Origin: Amyelois transitella
Taxonomy: Eukaryota; Arthropoda; Insecta; Lepidoptera; Pyralidae
DNA length: 64,000 nucleotides
Direction of reading: 5' to 3'
Assembly: GCF_032362555.1 (NCBI RefSeq)
Contig: NC_083535.1
Location: forward strand, 1,364,001-1,428,000
Below, piece by piece: positions 23,144 to 36,700 of this stretch (position 1 is the stretch's first letter; each line of letters opens with the position of its first letter). The notes beneath the pieces are model-generated. The model was not told the origin of the DNA and searched no databases. It saw only the letters and a list, made by a program, of their open reading frames with translations. The position numbers were made by a program, and so were the translations under genes.

Positions 23144-23490
23144 GAAATTTGGCATGTAGGCAGCGGCATGTAAGTTCAGGAATTCACTAATACAGGATTT
23201 CCCGGAATTCCCTCGGTAAGACTGCGGGCGTACTCTCAATTTTGAAAACTGGCCGCCGAGAAAAGATATCTCTCTCTCTCTCTCTCTCTGTGTCTCTCTC
23301 TCATCTCTGCGTGTTCCCAGTTGCACCCTCCACAGAAGTGTTTCGTTGCCCGGGGTCTTCCGACTTTTCTCTCTACACTTGGTCCGGTTTTCGGCGTCCT
23401 TGAATTTCAGTCCGTTGGCTCGCATTTCATCTTTTGCGACGTCCAGCCATGATCTTTTTGGCCTGCCCCTTCTACCTGTGCACGGCGGTT
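23144..23490 (-). mobile_element. LINE fragment: C-terminal end of a reverse-transcriptase ORF
   Basis: The minus strand reads GRRGRPKRSWLDVAKDEMRA followed by NGLKFKDAENRTKCREKSRK, the typical C-terminal end of lepidopteran non-LTR retrotransposon polyproteins downstream of the RT domain. The reading frame then runs into a (CT)n microsatellite at 23268. The RT domain itself is absent, so this is a truncated relic. Confidence 0.7.
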
Positions 23491-23848
23491 AGAATGGATG
23501 TTTAAGGAAATCACCATGGAGGTGACGGCCCTAACAAAGTATGAAAAAACAAATGCATAAATTACACGAAATACATTTCACGATACATGCGCCTTATGAC
23601 ATCGTAAAAGTCGATATTTTATAAGGCATTTACAAGTGATGAACTTAAGCACCCTTCCATGGCTATCACAGAGCAAAGGCTGCAAGGCTGAGTCGTGCTT
23701 TATTCTGTGCATAGAAATCTAAATATATTTATATTTATTATTATGTATTAATATAAATGGATTTTTGTTTGAAGAGCAGAGTGTAGTGTATAGAGTATAG
23801 TGTCGTGTGATTTTCGCCACTTCAGAATGATGTTACTGTATATTTTTC

Positions 23849-24005
23849 TCATGGATGTAGTAAAAGGCGACTAAGGGAATATAGACGCTTCTATGTCGTA
23901 CAGCTTTTGCCTTAATGGGTAAGGTTGTATTACAAAGGATGCAGATATCAGATGGGAGTCGCAGCGTGCAAAAACCTGATCATAGCTTCTCTCTAGAGAC
24001 GCGAG
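23849..24005 (+). repeat. Rep-A and SINE-T fragments
   Basis: ATGGATGTAGTAAAAGGCGA (Rep-A) followed, from about 23930, by a diverged SINE-T piece (CAGATGGGAGTCGCAGCGTG, AAAACCTGA). Confidence 0.5.
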
Positions 24006-24116
24006 TATGTTATAGAGATAACGTCAGAATGAAGAAGAAATAAAATGTCCCATTACTTAATGTATTCAAATGGGAATTAACGCGAAAAAATACTGTTTTT
24101 AATAGTGATTTGTTTT

Positions 24117-24193
24117 TTTTATAACTATATACTATTTTCTTGTTACTGTGTAAATTTCTATGCAATAAAGATATAACAAACAAACAAACTGTT
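24117..24193 (-). repeat. Rep-L fragment
   Basis: Opposite orientation to the Rep-L copy at 24640. It ends AATAAAGATATAACAAACAA. Confidence 0.6.
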
Positions 24194-24639
24194 TTTCTCT
24201 CAATGAGTTCGTTTTCACTGAATATGATGTCAGTGAATGAAGATTCCACCGCGCCGAAGGAGTCATAATACCAGTTCACCGGTCATCTTGTGACCACGGT
24301 CGTTGTAACCCATTCGGAAAGTTCAGAAAAATCGCGGCGATTCCCGTTTGAATTATCCCGAGAAAGTTTACCAGTATGAAATGTCCTATTGTAAATACTT
24401 CAAACTACAGACCTCAGAGTCTCTACTTCAGGTAAATCTTGGCAGATTTCTTAGCAACTGTAATGCTGTCAAATAAAATGTATACATATATATATATATA
24501 CATTATGTTACTGACGGTAGCGATAACGATAACCACCAGTTTGCAAAGATAAATTTACAAAAAATAAATTTGTATACTAATATATTACCGCTACTATATT
24601 TATTTAATATTCCTAATTATATGGTTCTGTGTTTTTTTT

Positions 24640-24790
24640 CTTTTGTTTGTTTGTTTGTTTGTTGTATCTTTATTGCATAGAAATTTACACAGTAACAAGA
24701 AAATAGCCAGTACATAGTTATAAAAGAAACAAATCACTTGCAATGGCGGACTTATCCCATGAAGGCATCTTATCTTTTCTGTGTGGTGTG
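24640..24790 (+). repeat. Rep-L copy
   Basis: (GTTT)n tail, TATCTTTATTGCATAGAAAT and GCAATGGCGGACTTATCCCA, as at 15660. Confidence 0.6.
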
Positions 24791-25767
24791 TTCTCCTATC
24801 ACAGAGCAAGGACGGAGCGTTCGCCGCTCTGTGCCCGCCATAATACTTACGGACGGAAAAATTTAAATCTTTGGATCGATGTATTTCCTCTGGGAGTGGT
24901 CGCTCGCCACGCCCTCTACAGTTTTTTATTTATTCCAGTCTGGAACCGTGAAGTTTTGTCATTGTTTTTCTTTTTTAAACTCTTTAGTCATATTATTTTT
25001 TTCTATTCCGAGTTTAAAAAGTGAATAAGTCTGGAAAAGACGAATGACATCTATTCACATCTTCGAATTGATGTTAAAGAAGACGATTATAGGACAACGT
25101 TCTCTAGGCGGATAGTATCAGGCCTTCTGATGACCATACAAAATTTGCCTTAGCATTTCATAGCGTGTGAAATATTTCTTTGTACCTAACAGATCACTGT
25201 ATTTGATACAAACGGTTGAGACTGACTGGATTAATATAATTTTTTTGAAGACAGTTTCACAGAAATTTTGTATTCACGTAACTAAAATTGTAGTTTAAAC
25301 CCGTGTTTTGTTTAATTCGCAACTAAATATATTTTTAAGAAGAAAGTGATCTCAATAAAATGTAAAAAAGTGACGTGGGTTGATCCTTAATTTCTTTTAT
25401 TTACCAGCGTTGCCTCGGGATTTGACCTCCGAAAGAAGAGTGTAAAACAAAAAAAATCCAGTAAATTACGTACTCGCGATAATGTCAGAAAATCTTCTCT
25501 AAGTGCATCTCTTATACTACACTTACATTAGTCACCTAAAGCCTATATATCAAATTTCAAGACCCAATGGTTTGGGCTGTGCATTATTGTCAGTTAGTCG
25601 TTCAATAACGAAACCGTTTAATTAGGTTTAAAATTTTACCATAAAAGAGTTTGCATTACTTTGCATTATTCCGATTAGCATACATTAAAATTTTATCCCG
25701 TTCCATTTCCAAACGAAACTCAAATTTTTTTTTACCACAAACTGGCCACTAATTTTTCTTTTTCCGT

Positions 25768-25890
25768 GGTGGGCGGGGCGTAGCGCGGCGCCGCCTGCCC
25801 AGCGCCGCGGCGCCGTCAGTTCAGAAAACGCCGCGGTGTTGAGTGCATGTTGAAACGGTGTTAGTTGCAGTACAGCTGATACACGTAAAG
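25768..25890 (+). promoter_or_regulatory. GC island, initiator and probable non-coding first exon
   Basis: Isolated CpG-rich block (25770-25840). It contains an arthropod initiator TCAGT (25816-25820) and, after AAAG at 25887-25890, a strong GTACGTG splice donor. No plus-strand start codon before the donor opens a long frame; a five-codon upstream ORF lies at 25847-25864. The next compatible plus-strand acceptor with a clear coding exon is RNF220-like exon 2 (33756). I therefore propose this as its promoter and 5' UTR exon. The link is inferred from position and strand only. Confidence 0.5.
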
Positions 25891-28889
25891 GTACGTGCTA
25901 TATTATTTTGTTGTTGGTGATTTACCTATGTTTAAAGAAGAAAAAAGAATGGTGGATTTTAATATTCCCACTTTGTGAAAAAGTAGTTTTTGAAATGTTT
26001 GTTTGTAAATAATACGTGATTTCAAAAATATATTTAATGATATTACTTTTTCTTTATTACGTACTTCATTTTATAAAAAAAAAAATATTTGTGCATTACG
26101 GGTAAATTTCATATCTTTTTAATCAAAAATTACTTAAGTTATCATAAAATCGTCAAAATCATCTTATATAAAAAAATTATATTTTTAAATTACCTACTTT
26201 GAAAATTCTTTTCACTTTTTTTTCCAAATTGACGATCGACGCCGAAATCATATTATTCATATTTATTTAAAAATGAAAACGTTACGTATCTTTTTTAAAA
26301 ATTAAATAAAATTTAAATAAAATTTAAATTCATTTATTTTAATATTTTATATCTTGATGTATGAAAATAACTTTATTTCTCAAAAAAACTCATTTAAAAG
26401 AAGTAAAACAGTTATGCTTGACTTTTGAATTACCTACATAAAAAATATAAAATTAAGTTAACCAAACCGTATCATAATTAAACTATTTTAAAATATACGA
26501 TTTAAAAAATATATATATATATCTATAGTATTTAATTTTTCTTGTTTAATTAAATTTTTATTTTAATTATTTTTAAGTCTATGTATGTGTAATTTTTAAA
26601 TTAAAATTGTAATAAAAGTAAAGGTAAAGTATGTTTAAGTATATGCATGCCAATTAACATATCACAATGATGGACCTGTTTTTGAAGGATCCCCAATAAT
26701 TAGATCCGGCGAGCTATAGAAATTTAGATGATGATTTAAACCAAACCATAGAAATTGTCGGCCGAAATTAGTATTCTTAATTTTTTAAATCTTAGTTTAC
26801 ATTTACTTCAGAGTCCCGGGTTCGAACCCCGGTTGATTCAAGATAATTGATATTTATCGAGTTAACCTGTGCTTGAAGTTAAATAAAACAATTAATGTCA
26901 TTAAGTAGGTAATTATCACCAAAATATTCTTCTTTTCCTCAGCACTGATTCTTATAGTCATAAAAACCAATAAATTGGCCATTTATAAGTAATTAAAATC
27001 TTTTGCATAAAACTAAAACCAAAAATATTTTCAGCCGTCGTATCGCGCGCAGATCCGGTAAAATGGCGGTTTACGCGTTTATTTCTTTCGGTGTATAAAT
27101 GGTAATACATTCCATTATATTTCACTGCTCAGCGAATGTTTGAATGCATTTTTTACGTCATATCTAAATATAAACATGTGTGTACCTACACGGTATAAAT
27201 TTAATTTCAGATATAGTAGTTTTAAAGTTAGCTGATAGCCCCATTTTTATATGTTCAAAAATTATTAAAAAAAAGTTTTTACTTTTAAATGGCTCTTTAA
27301 ACTTTTCAACCATTTAAAATATCCTTTAGAACATTGATATTGTAAATGGAATAATGGAAGTATATCATGGGTAATAATAATTAAGTTATTGTGTAGGAAG
27401 ACTGTGGATTTTCTTTGGAGAATTCCTTTACTTTTGCAAATAAATTTTATCTTCTTTTATTTGCATTTTAATAAGTACTATAAAACTTTATTAATTATAA
27501 AACACGAAACAGGATTTGGCAGAAAATAATTAAAATAATTATAACACCCTGTTGAGTATTAATTAGAACAGTATTTTATTAAACTTATTAAAATGGGCTT
27601 GCCACAGTATTTGTAAGTTTCTTACAATTTAACTTACCGTTTCACTAGTCACTCTTTTTCTACTGATATTTTCCATTACGCTACCCATCCAGCAGAATTG
27701 AGGACCACCTTTTTTGAAGTCGGTTTACAATTAAAATTATGTAAATGTATTCTCCTGTCTCTTTCACCAAAAAAATTATATGTCTGTGTTATGCAAAAAA
27801 AGAGGATAGTTAATAATAATAAAAATATTCTGTTTATACCGAAGCTTGAAAATTAAATAATTAAAAAAATATATATGTAACCGTTTCTAATCCTTTCTGA
27901 CTCCATTTGCATAACCGCTCATACGTTCCCAGATTATTAATATCATCCCTTTAAACAGATTTAATTGCATACCGCGCTCATTCGGCTTCGTCCGCGGCCG
28001 CCGAGGCAATGATTCTTATCTGAAACTTATTGAAAAAGGGGGCGTCACATTCCTATCGGCCATAAATCAGGGACGTCTATCTTTCTTTTTAAGTCTGCTT
28101 TTTATTGCCCACTTATTGGCCTGTTGCAAACTGATCTATGTCTTGGATAACGGACGATCTGTGATTATTGTTTAACCGACTTTGAAAAGAGGGTTATGTT
28201 TTGCGACTGCATTCTTCTATATCCATTTACCAGGTTTGTGAACGGATAGGTGAAGCAGTTTTACAATGTATTACATACATGTATGTATGTATTAGATTAA
28301 CTCTTTCAATCACATTCCTAATGCTTTTTCGTGTTCCCAGTTTAATTATTATTTTAATTAGCTGGTTTATTAGTTTAATTATGTAGGAGTTTAGCGTATA
28401 GTGGTATTATTTTATTATATAATATTCTCCCTTAATTATAAATCTCGATCGAATGTTTATTGTTTTTAAATATATTTGATTCATTATAATCTTAATTACG
28501 ACTAAATTAATACCGATAGAAGGATAAAAAAAGGAATAAGGACGTACAATCAATTGCTTACAGTTACAAGGAAATCACGTATACAGTCGCAAATAGATCG
28601 CACCACAGACATAGATTAAAATAGACACGCGAGTGAGATTGGATGCAATCTGGTGGCAAAGTAACGGGGAAAATATAATCTTTTTATTTTGTTTATAAGC
28701 TAATGTAATTTATTTGTTTTTTTTTACCGTTTTTCTTCATCTCACAAGTAAATTTGCTACTAAGTGTATATAGTTAATGTATAACAGTTTTTTTAGTTTG
28801 TGTGTTTTCATTTATTTCATTTTAATGGTGGTTGACCTATATATCACAAAATACTTTCACTAAGTTTTAAAAATATTTTCATTAAGACA

Positions 28890-28965
28890 ATCGTGCATAC
28901 ATACATAAAGTCTCATCTACGTCTCTTGCAGTGTAGACAGAAGCAACGATTGAGAAAATCAACCT
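28890..28965 (-). repeat. Rep-A 3' fragment
   Basis: Diverged; keeps the tail and GTAGACAGAAGCAAC. Confidence 0.5.
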
Positions 28966-29975
28966 TTTCTTAATGTAGGTTACGTGACACATCTTACAAA
29001 ATATTATAACTTTAACTTATGAGATTTAATTTATAATTTTTTTTAAACATTAGTTTGGCTTTTACGCACAAAATCTAAATTTTCTGGATTTAAAGCTGTC
29101 TCATTTGTAACTGAGGTATAAAAATATAAAATTGTGCTGCATTAAGCTAAAGAATCGCCTAAATGAAGATCTATTTAATTGAATTAAATAACTCACAATA
29201 GGCATCAAAAACAAGACACGTTAAGTCATTCATATAGGGAAAATAATTCTTTTAGATTGCTGCTAAGACTCCCTCGATTCTGTAGTGCCTCTGAAATATT
29301 TGCTCAGGCAAGAACGGATGGATTTCATGCCGTGATCCGTAAAAAATGGCATCATGCTAAGGTGATTAAAAACGATTTATAACAGCATCCTGAAAACTGT
29401 AGCGGATAGACCGGAAGCACCAATAATAGGCCACCTAGTGTGGGGGACATGCTGATAGCTGTATATAGTCAAATATGAAGCCGAGTTTTCAGCGGCACCC
29501 CGGTGTACAATAGTTCTTTTTTTATTGCATACCTTTTAAAATTTTATTTTAGCATTCGTATTCACTATGCAAAAGTAATTTATCTCTAAGTTTTCTGTAT
29601 TACTAACAAAGCGGATCATGATATCTGTATAATAATAAATGAATTTGAATTTGAAATGGTGTGGTCTATTTCGATCTACGTCTATGTTACGACCGCCGCC
29701 GGCACCGCGTGTCTCATTTCATAACGTTTACATTGGTATATTTATTATCCATCGCCGTGCAACTTCTTTTCAAGAATGTTTACGTTTACAGATAGAGCGC
29801 AACGGATATGGACCAACTGGTGCACTACGCTAGCTGTAGTGAACAATGCTTTATAAATTACCTAGGTTACATTAGCCGGGTGGGTTGCAGCATTAATGTC
29901 TTAGAATTAAAAATACGTATTAGCCATCTACATATATTAAAGAATATGCTGATTTATTAACCGATAAATTACGTA

Positions 29976-30059
29976 TGCAGAGATCGTGGCAAGCGGAAAG
30001 AGGTATTCTCTGCCTACCCCTCCGGGAAAGAGGCATGATTTTATGTATGTATGTATGTA
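29976..30059 (+). repeat. Rep-B 3' part
   Basis: From CAGAGATCGTGGCAAGCGG to the GTAT tail. Confidence 0.7.
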
Positions 30060-30234
30060 AAAATTACGTACAGAAAATTTTTAATTTTATTTAATCGGAA
30101 ATTAAAATATTTTGTTTTACGCTTTATCGGATTAAATAATTTTTATTCTCGAAGAGATCCCAAAGTCTGCTAAAATCAACGTGTATTTCATTTAAATAAG
30201 ACTCGTTACGCGTTGATAGGTTTTTACCATATGA

Positions 30235-30300
30235 TCTAATAGGTACGGGTTCCCCTACAAAGGTTACGGAGGTCACATGGGAGTCGCCGCCGCTTTGGGA
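30235..30300 (+). repeat. SINE-T fragment
   Basis: Contains GTACGGGTTCCCCTACAAAG and a CACATGGGAGTCGC block. Confidence 0.5.
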
Positions 30301-30369
30301 ATTAGTAGATTAAAAATCTATCAAACATTCTACGATGCCAAAACTATAAAAAAATAGCAGATCGATTCT

Positions 30370-30583
30370 TAGCACTTTAGAATAGGACCACTCCATATCT
30401 TTTCCATGGATGTCGTAAAAGGCGACTAAGAGAAAGGCTAATAAACTTTGGATTCTTCTTGTGATGGGCTAGCTATACCACTATTAGCATCTCAATTCCA
30501 TCCAGCCATACACCTGTACGTAACCTTTCAGTCTCTTCAAGACTGTTGGCACTGTCTGCCCCACAAGGAATAAGACGTGATTA
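30370..30583 (+). repeat. Rep-A, head truncated
   Basis: From AATAGGACCACTCC to AAGACGTGATTATGC. Confidence 0.75.
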
Positions 30584-31845
30584 TGCATCGATCGATGTTA
30601 GGAATGCGATAATGGAGGACCGACAGCCTAGACTAAGCTTAGGTTTGTTTGTCAATCATGTTACATTTGAGTTTAATCAAACCAAATGTATGTAATTTAC
30701 AGTAAACAGCACAATATCCGGAGGGTTAATGATTCTATTGACGTATGAAGGTATATACCTACCGTTATAAGATGAAATGAATGAATAAAATTCTCAATAG
30801 CGTCTTAGTTTTTGCCAACGGAATGCTTACACGCGTTAAATTAAAGAAAAAATTGATTTTCAAAATATAACTCTTGGAAAAAATTATATATATTTACTAC
30901 AATATTATCAATTTTGCCTCCCAATATATTTTTTGCGCGTATGCATGTGTGTATTTGTAAAAAGTTGTATTTAACAGCTGAGTTGATCTCCCTTTTCACA
31001 TGGTACCTAGGAGCTGACTCAATATGAGAAGATATTATCTGAGTAGACTTATGCATTTTTATTCATTCATCTTTTTGTTAATTTTGGTCAGAGTTATGGA
31101 GGTGGCTATTTTTTGGAATTTCTATGAGGAGGTCCACATGAAAATAAAACTGAAAATTTTTTGTAAAAAAAAAGAGCTGCTTACAATCGATATACTCGTT
31201 TTTTGAAAATAAAAATATTTATTTTTCTCTCAAATCTTAAGCAGTAGGTAAGTACAAACAATTATTCGATTAAATAAGTCGGTTAAATTTCTATAACCGC
31301 ATAAAAATCAGTTCACCGAAACGCAAGATAATTGCGAACAAACACACACAGATGCATACATACATACAGGTCAAATTGAGAGCTACCTTTTTTGAAAGCG
31401 GTTAAAAAGAAAAGAAAACTCAGCAACTCCTTGTCTTTTATTGGCGTTACACTCATACTAAAATTTTTAGGTTAATAAAGAATCAATTCTAATATCTTAC
31501 CTATATATTCTTTACTTTCGTACAAATATTACCATCCCTTATAAAATAGCTCATCCAATTATCTCGCAATAACCCTACCAAATAGAACAGACATCCAATG
31601 TCTATACCAGTTAGTTGTAATTAATATGTCTTCTCTAATCAGCGTCCGTATAGCCATCAGGAGCCGTCTCCTGCGGTTGGGAATTAGATCAAATACGGTA
31701 ATAGCTCAGTCGTAATCAAGCTGGAAGGTAAACAGGCCTTGCTTTGTGTCAGCACAAAGCAAAGACGTCCAGTGTACGGTGCAGTCATGTCCCTTTATAT
31801 TGCGTGAGATTCGAATTCAAAATGTTTATTCGTTATTATGATACA

Positions 31846-31990
31846 TCACATCTTTTGGTTTCACGACATTGGTTGACGTCAAATAAATAACTTAAAACTA
31901 AGTTTACTGCCGTTTCCAAATTGCAGTGCAGAAGAAGCGGTAACAAACTGCACTGCAGCTTTTTCTGCAATAATGTCAACTTTACAATTA
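31846..31990 (-). repeat. Rep-K copy
   Basis: Reverse copy with CATTGGTTGACGTCAAATAA and GCAGTGCAGAAGAAGCGG. Confidence 0.65.
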
Positions 31991-32621
31991 TTATAGTTTC
32001 ATATAGATATTATTGCTTTCATGATTTGTCGCGCTTGGCCGGTTTTATAAGTATACATTACATTTTATACGCATTCCAGTAGTTTCATTAAGAGGATATA
32101 TTTATTTTCATACCCCTCTTATTCTGCTAATGACTCATTTTACATGATCATGTTGTGTACACTAAAATTGGACATTTTACATGTTCAATATACTCGTATA
32201 TACATTTCCTAAAGATAATAATGCAATTTTAAATCTATTTGTATGTGCAACTTAATAAATAAAGCAATAATAACAAAAATTTATCGTTATACTATGTAGT
32301 GTAATTAAACAGATGGTATTGTACTTCAATTTATTTGTTTTACGAGAGAGGTGTTTACTAGCCCCAAAAAGTCGTGTTTATTTTTCCAACGGGCACTTTA
32401 CATTGCCACTGAACTATAGGAAACGAAACAATGGCTTTGTAAATAAACATCATTGGACGTTCATGTGTGATTCTTTCCATTTTGTGGTAGGTAGTTATTC
32501 TACTTTTTTCGTTTATACGCAATGGAGCGTTTTAGTGGCCAGTATCCGGTGAATAGTTCTTTTATTTTTAATTCTATTCTATTATTAATGTCATTTGTGT
32601 TGTGTTGTATTTTATAAGAGA

Positions 32622-32886
32622 CTAGCTGTACCCGAGACATCGTCCGCGTGTAATAGTTATTTTGGGCAACATTGAAGCCCTAAAGGATGAATAATTTTCC
32701 CCGATTTTTTCTCATTTTCCATTATTTCTTCGCTCCTAATAGTTGCAGCATGATGTTATATAGCCTAAAGCCTTACGCGATAAATGGTCTATTCAACATA
32801 AAATAATTTTTCAATTTGAACCAGAAGTTCCTGAGATTAGCGCGTTTAAACAAACAAACTCTTCAGCTTTATAATATTAGTATAGA
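32622..32886 (-). mobile_element. Hel-1 Helitron-like element
   Basis: Near-complete reverse copy, CTAGCTGTACCCGAGACATC to AATATTAGTATAGA. Confidence 0.7.
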
Positions 32887-32979
32887 TTGTTAAAATTAAT
32901 TTACAATTTAACGTTATTTGTTAGGCAGGTATTAAAGAATTTTTTTATAATTCGGAACATCCGTCAGCAATATAAAGGA

Positions 32980-33225
32980 GAAGTGCTCATACGGTGAGGG
33001 AAAATACCGTGAGGGAATCGGCACATTCAGGAAATTGGATGTGTAACCATGGGTCCAATATGGATTGGGTTTACCTGCAGAGGTTGCGAAGGTTAGTTGG
33101 GAGTCCCTTCGTGTAAAAACCTGATTCACCCATCCAAGATCCATGGGCAAAGGCATACCCCAAGCTCCTCTCCAGAGAGGTGAGGATGCAACCGGGACTA
33201 AAGCCAGGAGGAAGAAGGTGAAGAG
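32980..33225 (+). mobile_element. SINE-T, body only
   Basis: Lacks the tRNA-like head. Keeps GGTGAGGGAAAATACCGTGA through GATGCAACCGGGACTAAAGC and an AGGAAGAAGG tail. Confidence 0.7.
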
Positions 33226-33311
33226 TGGCGAAGGAGCAAAAATATCTGTTAAGAACAATTCAAGTTTAATTCTTATTACTATTAGGGACATTCGTGATAA
33301 TTAATATGTAA

Positions 33312-33565
33312 TAGTGCCGTGTGGTTACCGGCACCATTAGAAATAAGAATAGCGCCACTCCATCTCTTTCCCATGGATGTCGTAAAAGGCGATTAACGGA
33401 TAGGCTTATAAAATTGGGATTCTTCTTTTAGTCGACAGGCTAGCAACCTGTCACTATTTGAATCTCAATTCTATCATTAAGCCAAACAGCTGAACGTGGC
33501 CTATCAGTCTTTTTAAGACTGTTGGATTTGTCTACCCCGCAAGGGATATAGGCGTGATTATAATT
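33312..33565 (+). repeat. Rep-A, full length
   Basis: Head GTGCCGTGTGGTTACCGGCA to ATAGGCGTGATTATA, about 190 bp upstream of RNF220-like exon 2. Confidence 0.85.
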
Positions 33566-33770
33566 AATTTGTTTAATATCTATAAAATGTAAAGTACGCA
33601 TGAAAAATGAAGATTTTTTTTTTATCTTCAATTTACATCAGAACTACTCGACCCCCTTATACCTATGAATTAAACGTGTCTTTCTGTCTTTTGATCTGTA
33701 GCTCATAAACGAATAGATAAGCAGTATTTTACTTTAATTTGTTTTTTCTATCCAGAGTGCAGCCACCATT

Positions 33771-36700
33771 ATGGAGGGCTTCCTTCACCACATGGCACCC
33801 CAGTTCCTCCACCCGGCTTTGCAGAGCTTTGGCTGCGGAGCTTTTAGGCCGATAGGGGGCGCTTTCCACCCCCTGTACCCGGGGAAAGCTTTCGCTAGAC
33901 ATCTGGGGGAGCAGTACGCGTTGGGGCAGAGTGTCGGGCAAGCGCTGAGAGTAAGTGAAAAAGAAGAGTATTAAATACTTTATTTATTCATTTATATGAT
34001 TAATTAACAGAGATCGGATTAGGTAGATTGATTTTATGTACTTGCATCATGAATTACCATAGAAAGCATAACATGGATAAGCCTCTTCTCTTGGATTCAA
34101 TTACAGTACTTACACTTACAGTAAACTACATTGTCCGCGGGTAACATAGGACTACAATTTACATGAACGAAGTCGGGGGAAAACAGCTACCACTAATACA
34201 TATATTCTTCATCCCACTTGTAAAAATTCCGGAAAAAATATTAATAATTTACTAATCCCGCAATCCCGGACGGAGGCATGTCCATAGTAATATATATGTT
34301 TCAGTTCATTGACCACAATTCAATCTATCTATTCCGATCTTTATTAATTAATCATTTGTTGTTATCAAATTTTATAATGTCGACCTGTTCAAGACACTTG
34401 GTTGTCTTTTTTCGTAGCAAACGTAAATAAATTTCCTAATTGCAATTAATTTGTCACGTCCAGAGTAAATTGAGAAAAAAAATACATATTTCTTGACCAT
34501 TTATTCAATTTGTTGATTGATGTGTTTTCTTTTTCCTAGCGAATAAAAAAAGAATAACAAACAATCTGGAAACATTTTTAATTTATCAGACCTACATGTA
34601 CCTACGGATCTTATATCATATTTGACGGCCTCTGTGGCGCAGCGGTAATACGCTTGTCTGTGACACCGGAGGTCCCGGGTTCGAATCCCGGTCAGGGCAT
34701 GATGAGAAACGAACTTTCTCTGATTGGTCTGGGTCTTGGATGTTTATCTATCTATGTATTTATTATAAAATATAGTATCCTTGAGTCAGTATCATGTAAC
34801 ACAATTCTGAACTTACTTCGAGGTTAACTCAGTCTGTGTAATTTGTCCCGTATATATTATTATATTATAAATATTATATTGATCTAAGGAACACAATACA
34901 CAAACATACACATATATTTAATGAACATATTTTGGCACGTTCTGTAGCCTAAACCAATCGACGGGTTTAATCAGGTTCTATCAATTTTTTCCGATTAATA
35001 TTTGCCGCGAGGCTGCAATTTTTTCGGATGAACTTTTAAATTGAATTTTTTAATAAAGTTTTGTTGCCAACTAGACATTAGCCCGGGGTGCTTTTTCCGT
35101 GAAAATGTTAAAGTACTAGTACCTACTCTATTTTGTATCTGTGTGAAATAATATCCAAATCATATTAAGATTTGTTTCGTGGTATATTTAATTAAACCAG
35201 TGCCTAACTTCAAACAAAAATACAATTCTTCATTCATTCATATAAGCACGTCTATAGCCCTTGCGGGGTAGACAGAGACGACAGAGAGTGATAGGCTACA
35301 TTCAGCTGCAAGTTGCTAGCCCATCGCCTAATCGAAAAATCCCAAGTTTATAAGCGCATCCTTAAGTCGCCTTTTACGACATCCATGGGGTAGAGATCTC
35401 TTTTTATCTTAGTAATATCGTTAATGACATGACTGAAAATATTTTACATACATTATATAATTTAAATTAATAAGTTAATTTATGAATTTTATGTAAGTAG
35501 GTACATAGTAACAGGATGAGTAATTTAAATTTTTATGGTTATTTTTGTATGAAAACTTCTTAGTGCCGTGTGGTTCCCGGCACCAATAAAAAAAAACGAA
35601 TAGGACCACTCCATCTCGTTCCCATGGATGTCGTAGAAGGCGACTAAGGGATAGGCTTATAAACTTGGGATCCTTCTTTTAGGCGATGGGCTAGCAACCC
35701 GTCACTATTACAATCTCAATTCTATCACTAAGCCGAACAGCTTAACGTGGCCTGTCAGTCTTTTCGGAACTGTTGGCTCTGTCTACCCCGTAGGGGATGA
35801 GGACGTGATCATATGTATGTATGTATGAAGACTTCTTAAAATACATCATCTATTGATTCTAGCAGAGCGTTCGCGACGATACTAGCACCCCGCCTTTGTA
35901 CCGGCACTACGCGGCTCGGGACGACACCAGCTCCCCAGGGTCTGCCGCCTCCGCCTCCCCCCGACCCTGCAAGGACGATGAAACTCCCGCCCCACCGACT
36001 TGTACCGACTCCCATGACTTCTTCTCTCGTAAGTATCTGCATTTATTCTTCTCCCAATGGTCTTGAGGATAGAATACATTAGCTCCACCTCCCTTGACCC
36101 TGCAAGGATGATGAGACTCCCGTCCCACCGACTTGCACCGACTCTCATGACTTCTTCTCTCGTAAGTATCTGTAATTCTTCTTTTCCCAATGGTCTTGAG
36201 GATAGAATACACCAGCTCCCCAAGTTTGGCTGCGTCCACCTCTCCCAACCGAGCAATAATAACGAGACATTAACCTCAGCGACTTGTAGTGACTCTTTGA
36301 TGACTTCTTCTCTCGTAAGTATCTGTAATTCTAAAATATCCTCCAACTAGCTGCTGGTGCCGCCATGAGACCTTAAGATTGGGTATGCGGCGAAGAATGT
36401 TACACGCCTTCGTCGCAACTCGGATCTCTAGTGAGGTAAATAGCATCAGATACTTCCTTTCTTGTTCTATAAACATACATACATAAAATCACGCCTCTTT
36501 CCCGGAGGGGTAGGCAGAGACTACATCTTTCCACTTGCCACGATCTCTGAATACTTCCTTCGCTTCATCCACTATAATTAGTTCTATAAAACTGGTACAT
36601 AATTTTATAGGTAAACTAGAGGCCGCCCGCGACTTCGTCCGCATGGAAACCCTATCAATCCCGCGGGAACTCTGGGATAAAAAGTAGCCTATGTGTTATT

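Larger units (their letters stand above)
25891..33755 (+). other. Probable large first intron of RNF220-like gene
   Basis: Strongly AT-rich, no supportable coding exon. Contains scattered repeats (29976, 30370, 31846, 32622, 32980, 33312) and one non-repeat GC-richer block at 27960-28080 with a Hox-like GGCCATAAA. A B-box-like GGTTCGAACCCC at about 26819 is a likely SINE relic. Confidence 0.4.

Noticed and set aside
26805..26845. B-box-like GGTTCGAACCCC as a tRNA gene
   Set aside because: No A box at the right distance and no acceptor stem, so it is likely a SINE scrap.
35836..36346. Minus-strand open frames across the exon 3 array
   Set aside because: They mirror the tandemly duplicated plus-strand exon; the plus-strand frame has the matching splice sites and family similarity.
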